DNA of 64,000 bases from Platerodrilus igneus (taxonomy: Eukaryota > Arthropoda > Insecta > Coleoptera > Lycidae): assembly GCA_036346225.1 (NCBI GenBank), contig JARFIW010001187.1, positions 744,001-808,000 of the forward strand, given 5' to 3'. The position numbers and the translations under genes are program-made. The notes beneath the pieces are model-generated. The model was not told where the DNA came from. It saw nothing but the letters and a program-made list of their open reading frames with translations, and did not search any database. Of this stretch, positions 1 through 11,166 are shown piece by piece (position 1 is the first letter of the stretch; each line of letters opens with the position of its first letter).

Positions 1-2194
1 AAAATCAACTCTCGTCCAGTCCTTGATATTCTTCATTGAAGGCACTTATCTTCTGCCTGCTCCCCACCCCACCTTTGTGGGTAAGATGTAATAATCAATG
101 TCTATTATTTCTAAGTATATGTCCAATATATGAAGTGTTTCTTACTTTAACAATATATAGAAATTCGGGTTCTCTGATAAATCTGTTCATAGCAGATTTA
201 TTTGTTACGCGAGTTACATATCCCCCATATCAATATGTATATAAATTTAAATGCATTCATTATGTCTTAGTATTAGCATGTTACATTGTATCAATTGAAG
301 GTAACAATATTAAAGGTTAATCAGAGTTCATATCAGACATGAGAGCGGAAGCAACTACTTTGTATTCCAGACGTAACCTGATACTGCAGATGCAGATACA
401 ATGAACTGCAATAAAGCAGTCTCAATTAAAACGTTACTTAGAACAAGACATTGTATGTTATCAAGAAATAGCAGACGGTGAGTGCTGCATTTTCCCACAA
501 GATGATATGAGAGCAGGGATTAAATAAATACCCTGAGGAGCCTCTGATGGCCAGTCAGTCTCAAACTTTATAACTTTAACATTGTTGGTAGTTCAAGCTA
601 CTCATAGGTAATTATAAAAAAAATATTAACTTTGATTAATTTGGTAAATTAAAAGTCACGTTAATGAATATAACGTACAAGTTGTTAAACCATTTTGTAA
701 TTACTGTATTAAAATTAATTTGATAGAAGTGTTTTTGGGAAATAAATGTTTTTAAAAAGAAGCTCCCAAAGGTCCAAAACCTATCTCATGTTCAATTCAA
801 AAAATTCTCAGTATTCGTCGAAACATTCATACAACAAAAGTTTCAAATATGTTGTCATCGTTATGAAGAAGTAACCCACTCCGGCTGACACTTCGAGGTT
901 CATACCCTTGTCACACAACTCTTAGTAGCACAAGATTCTCGTCCATTAATCAATTATTTTAATTTAATCTTTAGTTTCCTACATTGTTAAACAAGTTCAT
1001 AAAACAGTTGCGAAACATTCAGGTTAAGCGTCGTGTAAACGCAAACAAAAGAATACGTTAAAATCAGCTTAATTGAGTTCACTTCAAATTAGTCTTATAC
1101 GAAACATCCGGTGCGTTCCAGATTAGCGGAAGCGACCTCACATTTATACTTAATTGAATCACCACAACGCTTTAAGCAAAGACTGTGATGTATTTTGAAT
1201 TAGTTTATGCGCAAATACTACTGGCAAAATAAGGTCCCTATTCTAATATTAGATTTATTTTAGCTCAAAAACTGGAATAACTATCCATCCTTTTCTTGCT
1301 TTATTTCTGGTGTATCTAAAATATATTCAAATGCGTACGACACGGGTCCTCACTTGGTAAAAAACGTGGCCTATAGCGTGTGGGTTAATTTTCAGTAGTT
1401 TTAGAGTTTTAGAAAGTGAGTGGTACTAATTAAACATAAATTTACTATCGCTAACGTATTATAAAGCTACATAATGACAAGCTAAATTTAGGTTGGAGAC
1501 TATTCTCAATCAGCAAACCCAGTCGTTTATTCAAAATTGTGAAACTTTAATCTTCTTCCATCAACAGATCGTATACCTAACCATATGGCATTTACAAGCA
1601 TTTCAGAAAACACATTGGAAATGTAATTCTCAAATCCAAACATGAAAACGCCACTAAAAACGTATTAGTTTACTAAACGTTCTGATGAGTGTAACAAATC
1701 TGAATTTATGCTTTGTTTTACTATTTCGCATATACTACATCTTCGAGCAGTGGTTCCCAAACAACCTATTATGCCCATCGATCCCTTCTTATAATAAAAA
1801 CCAGACGATGGATTTCAAGCCAAATAACTAGATTTAACTACACAATATAGAAAATTTACGAATTTAACTTTGATGTTTTGACCGAAGTAAATGGTAATGC
1901 AAAAATAATATATAAATAAAATATTTTGATATTTAAATACTACCTATTCAAATTATAAAATGTTGTTTTAGAATACAAAACACTTTATCTAACATGTCCG
2001 TCGCAGATTTTACGAGTTTCACGCGTATCATTGCTCAACATTACGTTGCTCCATTTTCACTTGCCACATATACAGACTTCAACAACATAACACAACCGGA
2101 AAACTAACGATCGTACGGGAATCGCAAATACATCTATCAATAGATTAATGTTAGGAGATTAACGACCCAAAGTTTAGATTCGCAGTGCTATCAC
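1..2194. other. AT-rich DNA without a recognisable gene
   Basis: No frame in this stretch gives a protein I recognise. The longest open frame (36-320, plus) has ordinary low-complexity AT-driven composition and no motif. I see no terminal repeats, tRNA-like boxes or tandem arrays. It is probably intergenic or very old transposon-derived sequence. Confidence 0.6.
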
Positions 2195-3055
2195 ATGCAC
2201 GGAAAAAATCAGTCTCATTGCATAGTTGTCAGACCTCATACGTCCTTTGTGTCCTGCAAGGTGGTCTATGAGAGTGTCCAGTATGCAACAAATCTTAAAA
2301 AATTACGTACATCGAATGGTTTGTTGTCTATAAGCAGGAGAGGAAAGTGTTCCGATTTCAAACTCAATGGAATGGAATGGAGCACAATCTTTCAGTGCAA
2401 AATGGTAGCTATAAGAGAAGCTATGGAATACATAATCAATCACTCGGACATTAGCGTTAGAAAATCGCCCTGAACGCTATGGCAAATATGAACACCGCGA
2501 CAGATCTTCAAGAGGACGTTTGAAGGATTGCGCTCACGGCATTTGGGTTTTAAGATTTGAAGTATTATTGGGTTAGGTTGCATGATGGCAATCGCGGAAA
2601 CGACAGAGCAGATGAGTTGGCTAAAGAGGCAGCAACAAGGAAGTTTCTTACGTCGCATTCATCGGTACCGAAATCGCTAAGTAAGAAAAATCCGACTGTG
2701 GGTAGGGAGGTGGAACAACGCTGGGGCAAGTTCATATCGAGCATAGAAGTTGGAGATAAGATGGAGGTCAACTTAATCATAAGGTGGTGCAGCTTGTAAC
2801 AGGGTATGGGGATCTGAAAGCCTACCTGTGAAGATTTGGAAGGACCGAGAACGACCGCTGCGAATGCAGCAAAGGCGCAGGAAGTGCCGAACAAGTGTTA
2901 TTTGACTGCCCACTCGAGATGGCAAACAGAGGGTTAGCAGATAGGAAACTAGCTGTTGAAGGACTAGAATGGCCTAAGAGCTTAGAAGAAGTCCAGGAAG
3001 TAGATAATCAGAAAGCGTTCTGGTTCTTTTAACAACTTCTCTTAGGAAAGGGTTT
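2195..3055 (+). pseudogene. Decayed non-LTR retrotransposon tail: RNase H and C-terminal zinc-binding region
   Basis: Several broken plus-strand frames line up with the end of an R1/Jockey-like LINE ORF2. The first part carries an RNase H-like segment around FQCKMVAIREAMEY (about 2390-2440). The second has NDRADELAKEAA (about 2595-2635), the typical RNase H C-terminal signature in which the Asp is a metal ligand. After a further break (about 2845-3030) comes a Cys-rich segment with RCECSKGAGSAEQVLFDCP, like the CCHC-type tail of such elements. The remnant ends near 3100 in an A-rich stretch with AATAAAA-like signals, as expected of a LINE 3' end. Stops and frameshifts show that it is dead. 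The clade is an inference from motif order only. Confidence 0.6.
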
Positions 3056-3556
3056 TTGTAGCTAGCCCCTGACACAGCACATGGTGCACTTACAAACGAA
3101 AAATAAAACAAAACAAATATTTTAATATAAACATGTTGATTTATCCTTGAACTTGGTAAAAGGTGATTAGAAGTTCAACTATTTTGCAATCTTCGTCCTC
3201 TTCTGTACCTTTTCGCTTCTTTTGTTGATCCCATAATAGATTAATTACAGTCTTGATAAGCCTGATATTCTTGTTTAGGTCTAATAAAAGATGTCATGTA
3301 AACAACACCGAGCAATTGAAGAAAAGCTTCAGAACTAATTAACGCAGCTCTGGATTACAAACCTTGTGGATACCGATAAATGTCTACAACTAGGTACTCC
3401 AAACAGTGTTCGAATACCCAATCCATTGCACTTACTTCAGTTTGTGCGTAGGTACATACTAAACACTACTTTTTACTACGACAGTTCGTAGAAACTCGCT
3501 TTTGAGGTACTTGGCGTGCTGGATATGTATTGGGAATAAGTAACAAAAACAAAACT

Positions 3557-4733
3557 TAAGGTGTGAAAACTTCTTTACTGTTTTTCAAAATATTTCTCAC
3601 GATGATTGATACACTTTAGCATACGTTGAAACCAATTTTCACAGCATTTTTTCCATTTTGATTGAGACATCTCCAAAACATTGATTTTAAACGCATCAAC
3701 CGCCTCTTCTGATGTCGAAAATCGTTGTCCACGCAGTTTGTTCTACACGTATGGGAACAAAAAGAAATCATTAAGTACCAAGTTTGGATTATACGGCGGA
3801 TGGCACATTAATTTGATGTTTTGAGTGCTTAAACAGTCACTTGTTTGAGCCGACGTGTGAAAGCTTGGATTGTCATGATGGAGAATGATTCAGCGTCGTC
3901 GGTTTATTTTTTTATTTCTCCGAAAGCTTGTGGCAAACAAATGGTTGTATACCAAGTAGAATTAACTGTTCTACGATCCTCTAAAGCAACGGTCGTGACG
4001 TCTATTTATTCCGAAAAAACAGGCAACCATTTTCTTCGAAGTGCTTTGAGCGCGCACAACTTTTGTTGGATTTTGTTCATCTTGGAAGACCCATACAGTC
4101 GACTGCTGTTTACTTTCGGGTTCATACGAATAAATCCAAGATTCGTCACCGGTGTAGATGTTATACACTGCGTTTGATGCACCGCAAGCGTATCCTTTGA
4201 GCATTTCTTTGCACTCTTTTTGAGCGATTATCAAATTATGTGGGATCAAATGCGCGCATGGCTTTTTCTCAGCTAAATGTTCATGTAATATCGAATGTAT
4301 ACTTGTTATACTAATGCCTAGAGATGCCTGAATCTGACGATAAGTCACATGAGGATCATGCATTATCAATTCGCGTACAGCATCCATGTTTTCTGGCACA
4401 ACAGTCGATTTTGGACGACCTTCTTTAAATTCAACCGCTAGCGAACTTCGACCAAGAATAAATTCACTATACCAACGATATACAATGGTTTTTGTTAGAG
4501 CGTCTTCCCAAAAAGTTGAAGTTAATTTAGACACTGTTGTGGCGATGATCACGTCAGAAATCGTAAAAGTTATCGCACGAAAATGTTCGCGAGTTAATTC
4601 CATTTTTGAGCCGCGGCAAAATTTTCAACTCAATCAAAACAAAACAAATAGTATTCATATGACAAAATGTTATAAGTATGTATACTGTCAAAAATGTCAA
4701 CTTTAGGTTGAAACGTCAGATCGCACCTAGACA
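3557..4733 (-). mobile_element. Decayed mariner-family DNA transposon
   Basis: The interval holds a mariner transposase pseudogene on the minus strand plus short flanks. The outer ends are only weakly inverted: AAGGTGTGA near 3558 against TCGCACCTA near 4728. The boundaries are therefore approximate and no convincing TA duplication could be fixed. Length is close to the usual 1.3 kb of mariner elements. Confidence 0.6.
3575..4603 (-). pseudogene. Mariner transposase (broken)
   Basis: The continuous N-terminal 210 codons (4603-3971) start MELTREHFRAI and contain the HTH/linker stretch EFKEGRPKSTVV, HVTYRQIQASLGIS and the first catalytic-Asp block YTGDESWIYSYEPESKQQST, all typical of mariner transposases that end in the EPESKQQSTVW block. 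Downstream the reading continues in other frames: RRTVNS.WYTTICLP, remains of the second Asp region and of the final NDFFLFPY segment, and a C-terminal segment ending near 3575. Near codons 13-30 the normal sequence is also scrambled, suggesting compensating frameshifts. At least three frameshifts or stops make it inactive. The family's usual length is about 345 residues, which matches the span. Confidence 0.8.
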
Positions 4734-5030
4734 CACTAGTATTGTCAGTTCCCGAGATATATATTGACGTGATAAGGGGTCACTAAAATATAAAAGAATA
4801 CAAAAAAACAGAATTTTTGCTGTAACATTCCGCAAATCTCAAATGGCCACACGTACTTGTATAGCCATCTATAGGATTTACTATGTAGTTTCGATTCAAT
4901 TTTTGTACTTCCACGGTTAGTAGTGTTGATGTTTATCACCTGATGGAGGTTTTATTTACTTTTGCCATAGTACAGAGATTGTTTCGAAATTATACCAGTA
5001 TAATAGCTTCAATTACTTCATAGGGTTCTT

Positions 5031-5092
5031 GGAGACTATTTCACTCTGAGGAGGCTTAATAAAGCCGAAACCGTCGGTCAGTGGATGTTTCC
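5031..5092 (+). ncRNA. Hammerhead ribozyme (type I, minimal stem III)
   Basis: All invariant core positions of a hammerhead self-cleaving RNA are present in order. CUGAGGA lies at 5046-5052. Stem II is GGCUU (5053-5057), loop AAUA, then AAGCC (5062-5066). GAA (5067-5069) follows. Stem III is ACC (5070-5072), loop GUC, then GGU (5076-5078), and the cleavage nucleotide is C at 5079. Stem I closes with UUCACU (5040-5045) pairing AGUGGA (5080-5085) and, past a small internal loop, GGAGAC (5031-5036) pairing GUUUCC (5087-5092). The hairpin continues outward: ATTACTTCATAGGG (5012-5025) is complementary to 5095-5108, and TAGCTT (5004-5009) to AAGCTA (5109-5114). Short stem III hammerheads are known in Penelope-like elements, retrozymes and some SINEs. 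Here no host element was recognised and no second copy was seen. Predicted cleavage is between 5079 and 5080. Confidence 0.8.
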
Positions 5093-5204
5093 TCCCCTAT
5101 GAAGTAATAAGCTAATGTTTATTAATGGCTATATAACAACTAGCCCGATTTGTATTCGTCAATAGGCTCTATTATTTTCATAGAGTTTGTTTACATATAC
5201 ATCT

Positions 5205-5210
<6 letters not shown>

Positions 5211-5246
<36 letters not shown>
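5211..5246. repeat. (TA)n microsatellite
   Basis: An uninterrupted alternating A/T run of 36 bp. It lies about 100 bp downstream of the hammerhead hairpin. Confidence 0.95.
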
Positions 5247-5249
<3 letters not shown>

Positions 5250-7560
5250 GCACCCCTCGTACCGTTGTAATTAATCTTGAATTATTGAGGCAAACGTATG
5301 CAAACCAGCAAACTCAATGTTCTTGGAATATTCAAAGAGAAACAATAATATATTAAGCATCCAAATCAATAAAAAACACAACAGCATATTCTAGCTCATG
5401 AAAACACTAGATAACAAAATAACGGACTGGAGCGATGCATAACAACCAACAGAAACACATATTAAGACTGGTACATACACGTAGTTAACACTGCAATATA
5501 ACTGCCTTCACCATCCGACTATTTATTTATTGAAATATGCCGTGGAAGAGCTAATGTCGAGCTACAAGAGGACAAACCATCAGCAAAGGGGTGTAGAAAC
5601 GATCATAACCACTTTTTTGCACTTAGGTCAAAATCAATCTGCTTTTGACAACCAATTGGTAATCAAAAATCTAGCATCTTTGACACTAGTACTGAAACCC
5701 ACTTTTGATATTTGCTTTGGAAAAACAAAAGATGCAGAATCAAAATAGACAAGTAAATCTATATCAGCACATCAAGGACGTAGTTATTAATTTCTACATC
5801 TTTGGCGAAACGTAATTTGTGGTACTTATTTATACAAGTAAATATTGCGCATTTTCATTCAATATTCATAGAATTAAATTTGCATCAATTACTAGTACTA
5901 AATTGGAATAAATTCATTACAATTGAAGTGTCAAAATGTTCAAAACAAATATCTATCTTAATTTGCATAACATTCAAATCAAGAATCGGATCGGATTCGT
6001 GTAGCAGAGCAATATGACGTAGACGAAGTAGCTTGACAAGATATTGGAGCTTAGAACAACTGGCTAGTAATAAGTTATTTATTATACCCGCTCACTATAA
6101 ATAGTGGAGAAAATACTCCGAGAGTCTGATGAATATGTATTAATTGACCCAGTATTATGAATACTAAATTTGATTTGCACAATAGAATGACAAAAGTAGA
6201 ATTCTATAATAATTATTGCAACAGGTCTCGGAACCATGAGGGCATTATAGAAATACACATGACACCATCAGTCTAAAAACTATATCCCTACAAAAATATA
6301 TGAAATTAAAGTAGAAAAACATATAAGGTTTATAACTGAAAACCCTTCGAAGAGCTTTTAATAAAGTTCTATTTATTAAAGCGATCAGAATATCGATTTC
6401 ACCTGCTTAATATAGTAACGATCACCTTTCATCTCAACCAGCGTTCAATTGACCTAATCAGGATAGTGCTGGATTTGTTCCAATGCAAAAGTCACAAACC
6501 AGTCGTGCAATAGAAAATTTTTTTGGACCAATTGTTCTGGGCGTGACAAATATCGCTTCCTGCAAAACCTCACACATTCACACTATGAGACATCAAAAAC
6601 TCCATTTAGTCATCGATGTGTATTAGAACATGCCATGAATTTAATACGTGTATTATTCGCGTGACGATTGGTCGCTTAACTAATCCTTCCTGCTGTAACT
6701 ACGCACCACGAATCTTCCATTTTGTCGTTTGGTAGTGTCTATTACTAATTGAAGCATTTTTTTTAATTTTTGATTTATGTTTTTTCTATAAGATTCTGAT
6801 GAGTCTCATAGTGATCATTATCTCTGTTGGGTGTTTCATCTCTTAATTTGCGTATTTCATTAAGTTCCTGCAAATTTCAATTAGAGAACATTTATCTATT
6901 TGAGAAAAGCACAGCATTTTTCGCAAATTCTGTCACGTGTTCCTTCTTGGGATATTATTACGTTTAACAATACAAGTCTGTTCTCTAAAACCTTATTTGT
7001 TTGGTAGTTAGATAAGAGGCACCAGAGGTTCCTCGCCATTTCTGTTTTGTGTGCTTTTGTGTTAACTTTTGGACAGTTATCATCAGTGTTATGTTAATAT
7101 GCAGGTTTGAATTTATTTGAAGTTCAACCATTTGAGTGTCTACACTTTGTGCAATTGTTGTTCAACCTTTGCTTTCTATGATACTATCGCGCAATTTTCA
7201 ACTCATCTACAATTAGTTTCCTCATATACTTACCACTCCTCCTCGTGACAACGCTGCACTTCCTATAAGTTACCGCACGGCCCACTCAAAGTAGCAACAA
7301 ACGAAGAAAAGACATTGCAGTGCACTAGAGAGTCATTCACTACGGCTTGTTCGGCCGTAATTAAACTTTGTACGAGTCCCACGATAAACAAAACCTTTAA
7401 TACTTTGTGGCCCGCATTTGCAGCACTTCACAAAGTCCCCATTCTTATGTTTGTATTTTTGCTATTTTTCTAACCAGTTTCTGGCATGCTTACTTACAAT
7501 TTAAACATGTCTGGCCGAGTCAGAACAATATCGGCGTTGTTGCTTTTGTGTTGGTGTTTA
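5250..7560. other. AT-rich DNA without a recognisable gene
   Basis: Short open frames (for example 5530-5748 and 5802-6017, plus) have no recognised motif. No terminal repeats or RNA genes were seen. Confidence 0.55.
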
Positions 7561-7566
7561 AATGCG

Positions 7567-7845
7567 TGTGTGTGTTCTGTATGTTGTTTGTGTCCGCGAG
7601 CATGTGCATGCGCGTGTGCATATGAGCGTGTGGAGTGTTTTTTAGTTTTATTGTGTTTGCGCTTGTTTCTTCCTCAGTCTCGACCATCGGCAGCCGAAAA
7701 TCACAGACTGAGCCGTCCTCGTTCATAGTGCACGTCTCTAAGGATTACTCGTGTACCGTCTCAAAGGGCGCATGTGTGTGCGTGTGTGGTGTGTCTGAGC
7801 GTACGTACGTGTGTGTGTGCGCGTGCATGCGTGTGTGTTATGTTT
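7567..7845. repeat. GT-rich low-complexity tract
   Basis: Three blocks of GTGTGT/GCGTGT-type sequence (around 7567-7630, 7770-7800 and 7808-7842) give Cys/Val-rich translations on one strand and His/Thr-rich ones on the other. These are artefacts of the dinucleotide bias. No gene is supported. Confidence 0.6.
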
Positions 7846-8152
7846 TATTTAAGGTTGCTGGTTTTTTATTTTAGGGGTCCATTGTTCTAGCTGGGTTGTT
7901 GACAGTTTTGTGGTTTATATACAGCCCGTTCACCTGTTTTATGTTAATTCCATATTAGTGTATAAAATCTTGATCTCCTACAATATCAAAATTAATGGAT
8001 ACTATTCTAAATCTAGATTTAGTATTAATTTAGAGACGATTTGGTGTGTTTCTGTTCATGCGTTGTGTTGTTTACTGTTTGGCTTTACGATTATGAGAAG
8101 CATAGTACGCCTAAAATGTCCAGTAAATGTCTGCAAATTCAGTGTGTTCGTC

Positions 8153-9060
8153 TCAGCGTGGTGATAGTGGGAGTGCTTGTCTTTTGAGGTAGCGGTTGTG
8201 TATAGTCCTTGTGATTTTGTTGACCAAATAGTACTTGTAAAAACAGTACTTGTAGAAACAGTACTTGTTTAGTATCGTGTTTCCTTCGTCTTGTGTGTTT
8301 GGTAAGCCTTCACACTCAATGAGCATATGCTCCAGTGTTCCAACTTCTACACACACACACACGCGCGCACACACACACATACTCATACACACACACACAC
8401 ACTCACACACATACACAGACACACACACACACAAACACACAGCATATGTTTGCCTTACGTACGGTATCCATTCGTGTGTCCGTCGCCCAGTCGCGCTATT
8501 GTCCTATCTGGTTTGCCATTCAGAAATTCGCTTCCTTGATATCCCTATTCATGTTCTTCGGAAATTGTAGAATTCTCGAGTCGGTTAACACAAAGGCGGC
8601 ACATTGCCGTTCACTCACTTATAATCAGGTCGAACAGTTTATCCCAGCAATCACTGTTGGGTATCGATAATGGTCGTTTTATTGACGTCAGTCCGTCGTA
8701 TTAATGTTCCCCTTTGCGTTTTGCTAACTGTTTGTCTTGGTTTTCGTCGCGTTATTCGGTGTGCCCATACACTCGCACAGTACGATACCATAGTTGCCAG
8801 CACACAGCCAAGATACAGGCCCACGCTGTATAGTGGTATTTTGCAGTTGTGTTGTATTAACCTGGCAATGGCTTGCATTTCTTGTGTCGCGTTGTTGCAG
8901 GTTGTGGTGATCTGGTGACTGTAATTGAGTTTTTCGTCCAATGTTACTTCCAAGTATTTGCATGTTTGTGCTCTGCAATTAATTTGTTGTCTATTAAAAT
9001 GCGTAGGTTACGTTTAAAGATTCCCTTTAATACCGTATATGCGCGATTTTCAATTTATTA
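8153..9060 (-). pseudogene. Non-LTR retrotransposon ORF2 C-terminal remnant (R1-like)
   Basis: On the minus strand, 8953-8651 carries LEVTLDEKLNY-type sequence (read as MEVTLDEKLNYSHQITTTC) followed by PLYSVGLYLGCVLATMVSY and SVWAHRI. This is the segment between the reverse transcriptase palm and the RNase H domain of R1/LOA-like LINEs. Farther along the same strand (8330-8153) a second piece reads [15 protein letters not shown], the Cys-containing tail found at the ORF2 C-terminus of such elements. Between them the reading is broken, and an (AC)n run has expanded inside the element. There is no RT catalytic block in this piece, so it is a 3' fragment. The clade is inferred. Confidence 0.65.
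8349..8441. repeat. (AC)n microsatellite with interruptions
   Basis: About 93 bp of CA repeats with CG, TC and TA interruptions. It sits inside the LINE remnant and creates spurious His/Thr-rich and Cys/Val-rich open frames on both strands. Confidence 0.9.
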
Positions 9061-10145
9061 TTAGCAGTCCAGTTGAATAGTTTGAGTAGTGCGGTCGTCG
9101 CTTTGCCTCCGAGACACTTCTTGGAGAATCCTTCCACTACGATCATAATATTAGCAAACAAGAGGCAAAAAACGACCGGTATCGCGCTACTTCCAACACT
9201 AGAAATGTAAATGCTCCTTAAATAAAGATCTCCCCTTTTGAATTACTACAAAACTTTCTTCACAACGCAAATTGTTTCTTGAATAGAAACAAACGTTCCC
9301 CACACAAAGAAAAAAGAACTAATTTGCAACGAATTTAATTGGAATAGAATTAAATCAAATATAAGTTAATTAAACTTGCATACAATTTGAACAGGATTTG
9401 AAGCCCTAGAATAGGACTATTATTTTAATTAATTTCAAATATGCAAATATACTTACGATTCAGAATCAGCGAAAATTAACTAACTGCAAAACACTTTTAT
9501 AATACCCGCAATATTTGCACTAATTTTTTATTAAACTCAGTTATTTTTAAAATACTTAATTTGTTGGCAGAAAAACAGGACTACTTTTAAAGTTATTCTA
9601 GTCGTATATATAACCTCCCATTCAGATTATAAACAGTTATATCTTCAGAAAATTCGCTATACTATCCAAGTATGAGATTTGTTACAAATAACATAATTCT
9701 GACCAAAAACAAAAGTTTCAGTTCGTAACAAAATATCAGACTTGTCGAAGGCTCTCATTAATGCAAAATCGACCTGATTTACGATACGTAAATTCCAATC
9801 ATTTTAATTATTAGTTTTTCCAAATGGTTTCTTCATAAATAGCAAATTTGCTTCAATATTTCAGCTTATCATGCAAATTTTGGCTCTTTTTTGAATGAAA
9901 CAACGAGCAAGTATGCGACTATTTCCTTGTAACACTTTATATTGAAAATTAATGCAAATTAAACGACTCCTTATTAAAAATTTTGTTTGATAATGAATGC
10001 AAGATACAAGTAAAATATTCATCCATTTAACTGATATAAAACGTAGTTTTGTATACAGGGCGTTCTTAATAAAAGTTCATGCTTTTATTATTACTCATTA
10101 AGAGTTAGAATTTTCCTCTGATTGACCAAAATTGTGTCTTTTCGA

Positions 10146-10150
<5 letters not shown>

Positions 10151-10183
<33 letters not shown>
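10151..10183. repeat. (TA)n microsatellite
   Basis: Uninterrupted alternating T/A run of about 33 bp, roughly 95 bp downstream of a TACAGGGCGT motif. Confidence 0.95.
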
Positions 10184-10185
<2 letters not shown>

Positions 10186-11079
10186 ATGTAACGAGAGGTC
10201 ATTGAACACCAAATTCTATGAAAAAACCATCCAAAGAGAAGAAAAACGGAGAAAAGTAAAATTTCCCTATATTTAATTTTCTATCCTGTATAAATATAAG
10301 CGCATTCCATTAGTACATACATCTAAAATAACACTCTTTAAGGACACATACAGTATTGTTATACCATTTAAGAAAAAGTCCAACTTTAAACCTTGCGTAA
10401 AAAATCATTTTCTAGAGAAAATAAACCTCATCTCATTGCATTTATGAAGCATAAGAACGACGCCCTCATTAATTCTGTAATTAAAATCCGTGTATAGACA
10501 TTTACTTCAGACTGAAAATGAACGCATCTACTTTTTAAAATACTGAACACGTTCAATTTCGTACGAAGTTTGTAAATGCGAAAATCGACTTTATTAATAA
10601 TACATAAAATCCCACAATTCAAACGTACGATCTCTCACAAAAGCATTTCGAATTCAGAAATGTTTTCCCGTAAATACAATCTTTACTTTGCTATTTCGAC
10701 TTATTACTGCAAATGTTAATTTTATTGAATGAAATAATGAATGAACCCTTAGAAATTAAATAGATTCCAAGAAAACTGTATTTTTGGTGTTAGACATTTT
10801 TACTTTTTCATCCTTTATTTGTGGAATTTATCGCATCATTTGATAACGTTTATAACGTAATGTTTGTACTTATTAAATGTGAATTATTTCATGAAAAGCT
10901 TTATAAACGGTAATATATCATATTTGTACACAGACCCGATGGGTTTATTTTAACCAAGACCTTTGTTTATTGAAGTTATTATTTTGGTAAGGGCATACTT
11001 TTGATTATTAGGGTATAACTAGGTGTTGAGGTGGGAATTGTTATAACTGGCGAAAGTTTAACGTTAATTGTAGCCAACA

Positions 11080-11166
11080 GGGATCTGCTTTTTCCAAGTA
11101 CAATAATGAAGTTGTTGCTGGGATCTACTTTTTCCAAGTACAAAGTACAATAATGAAGTTGTTGCT
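11080..11166. repeat. 40-bp tandem duplication
   Basis: The block GGGATCTGCTTTTTCCAAGT followed by AATAATGAAGTTGTTGCTG occurs twice, starting near 11080 and 11120. The second copy differs by one substitution and a small internal duplication of AAGTACA. It is a recent local duplication with no coding content. Confidence 0.8.

Noticed and set aside
5150..5356. Plus-strand ORF with a Tyr/Ile repeat
   Set aside because: Created by the (TA)n microsatellite.
7560..8570. Cys/Val-rich and His/Thr-rich ORFs
   Set aside because: Translations of (GT)n/(AC)n repeats with no other support, apart from the LINE remnant on the minus strand.
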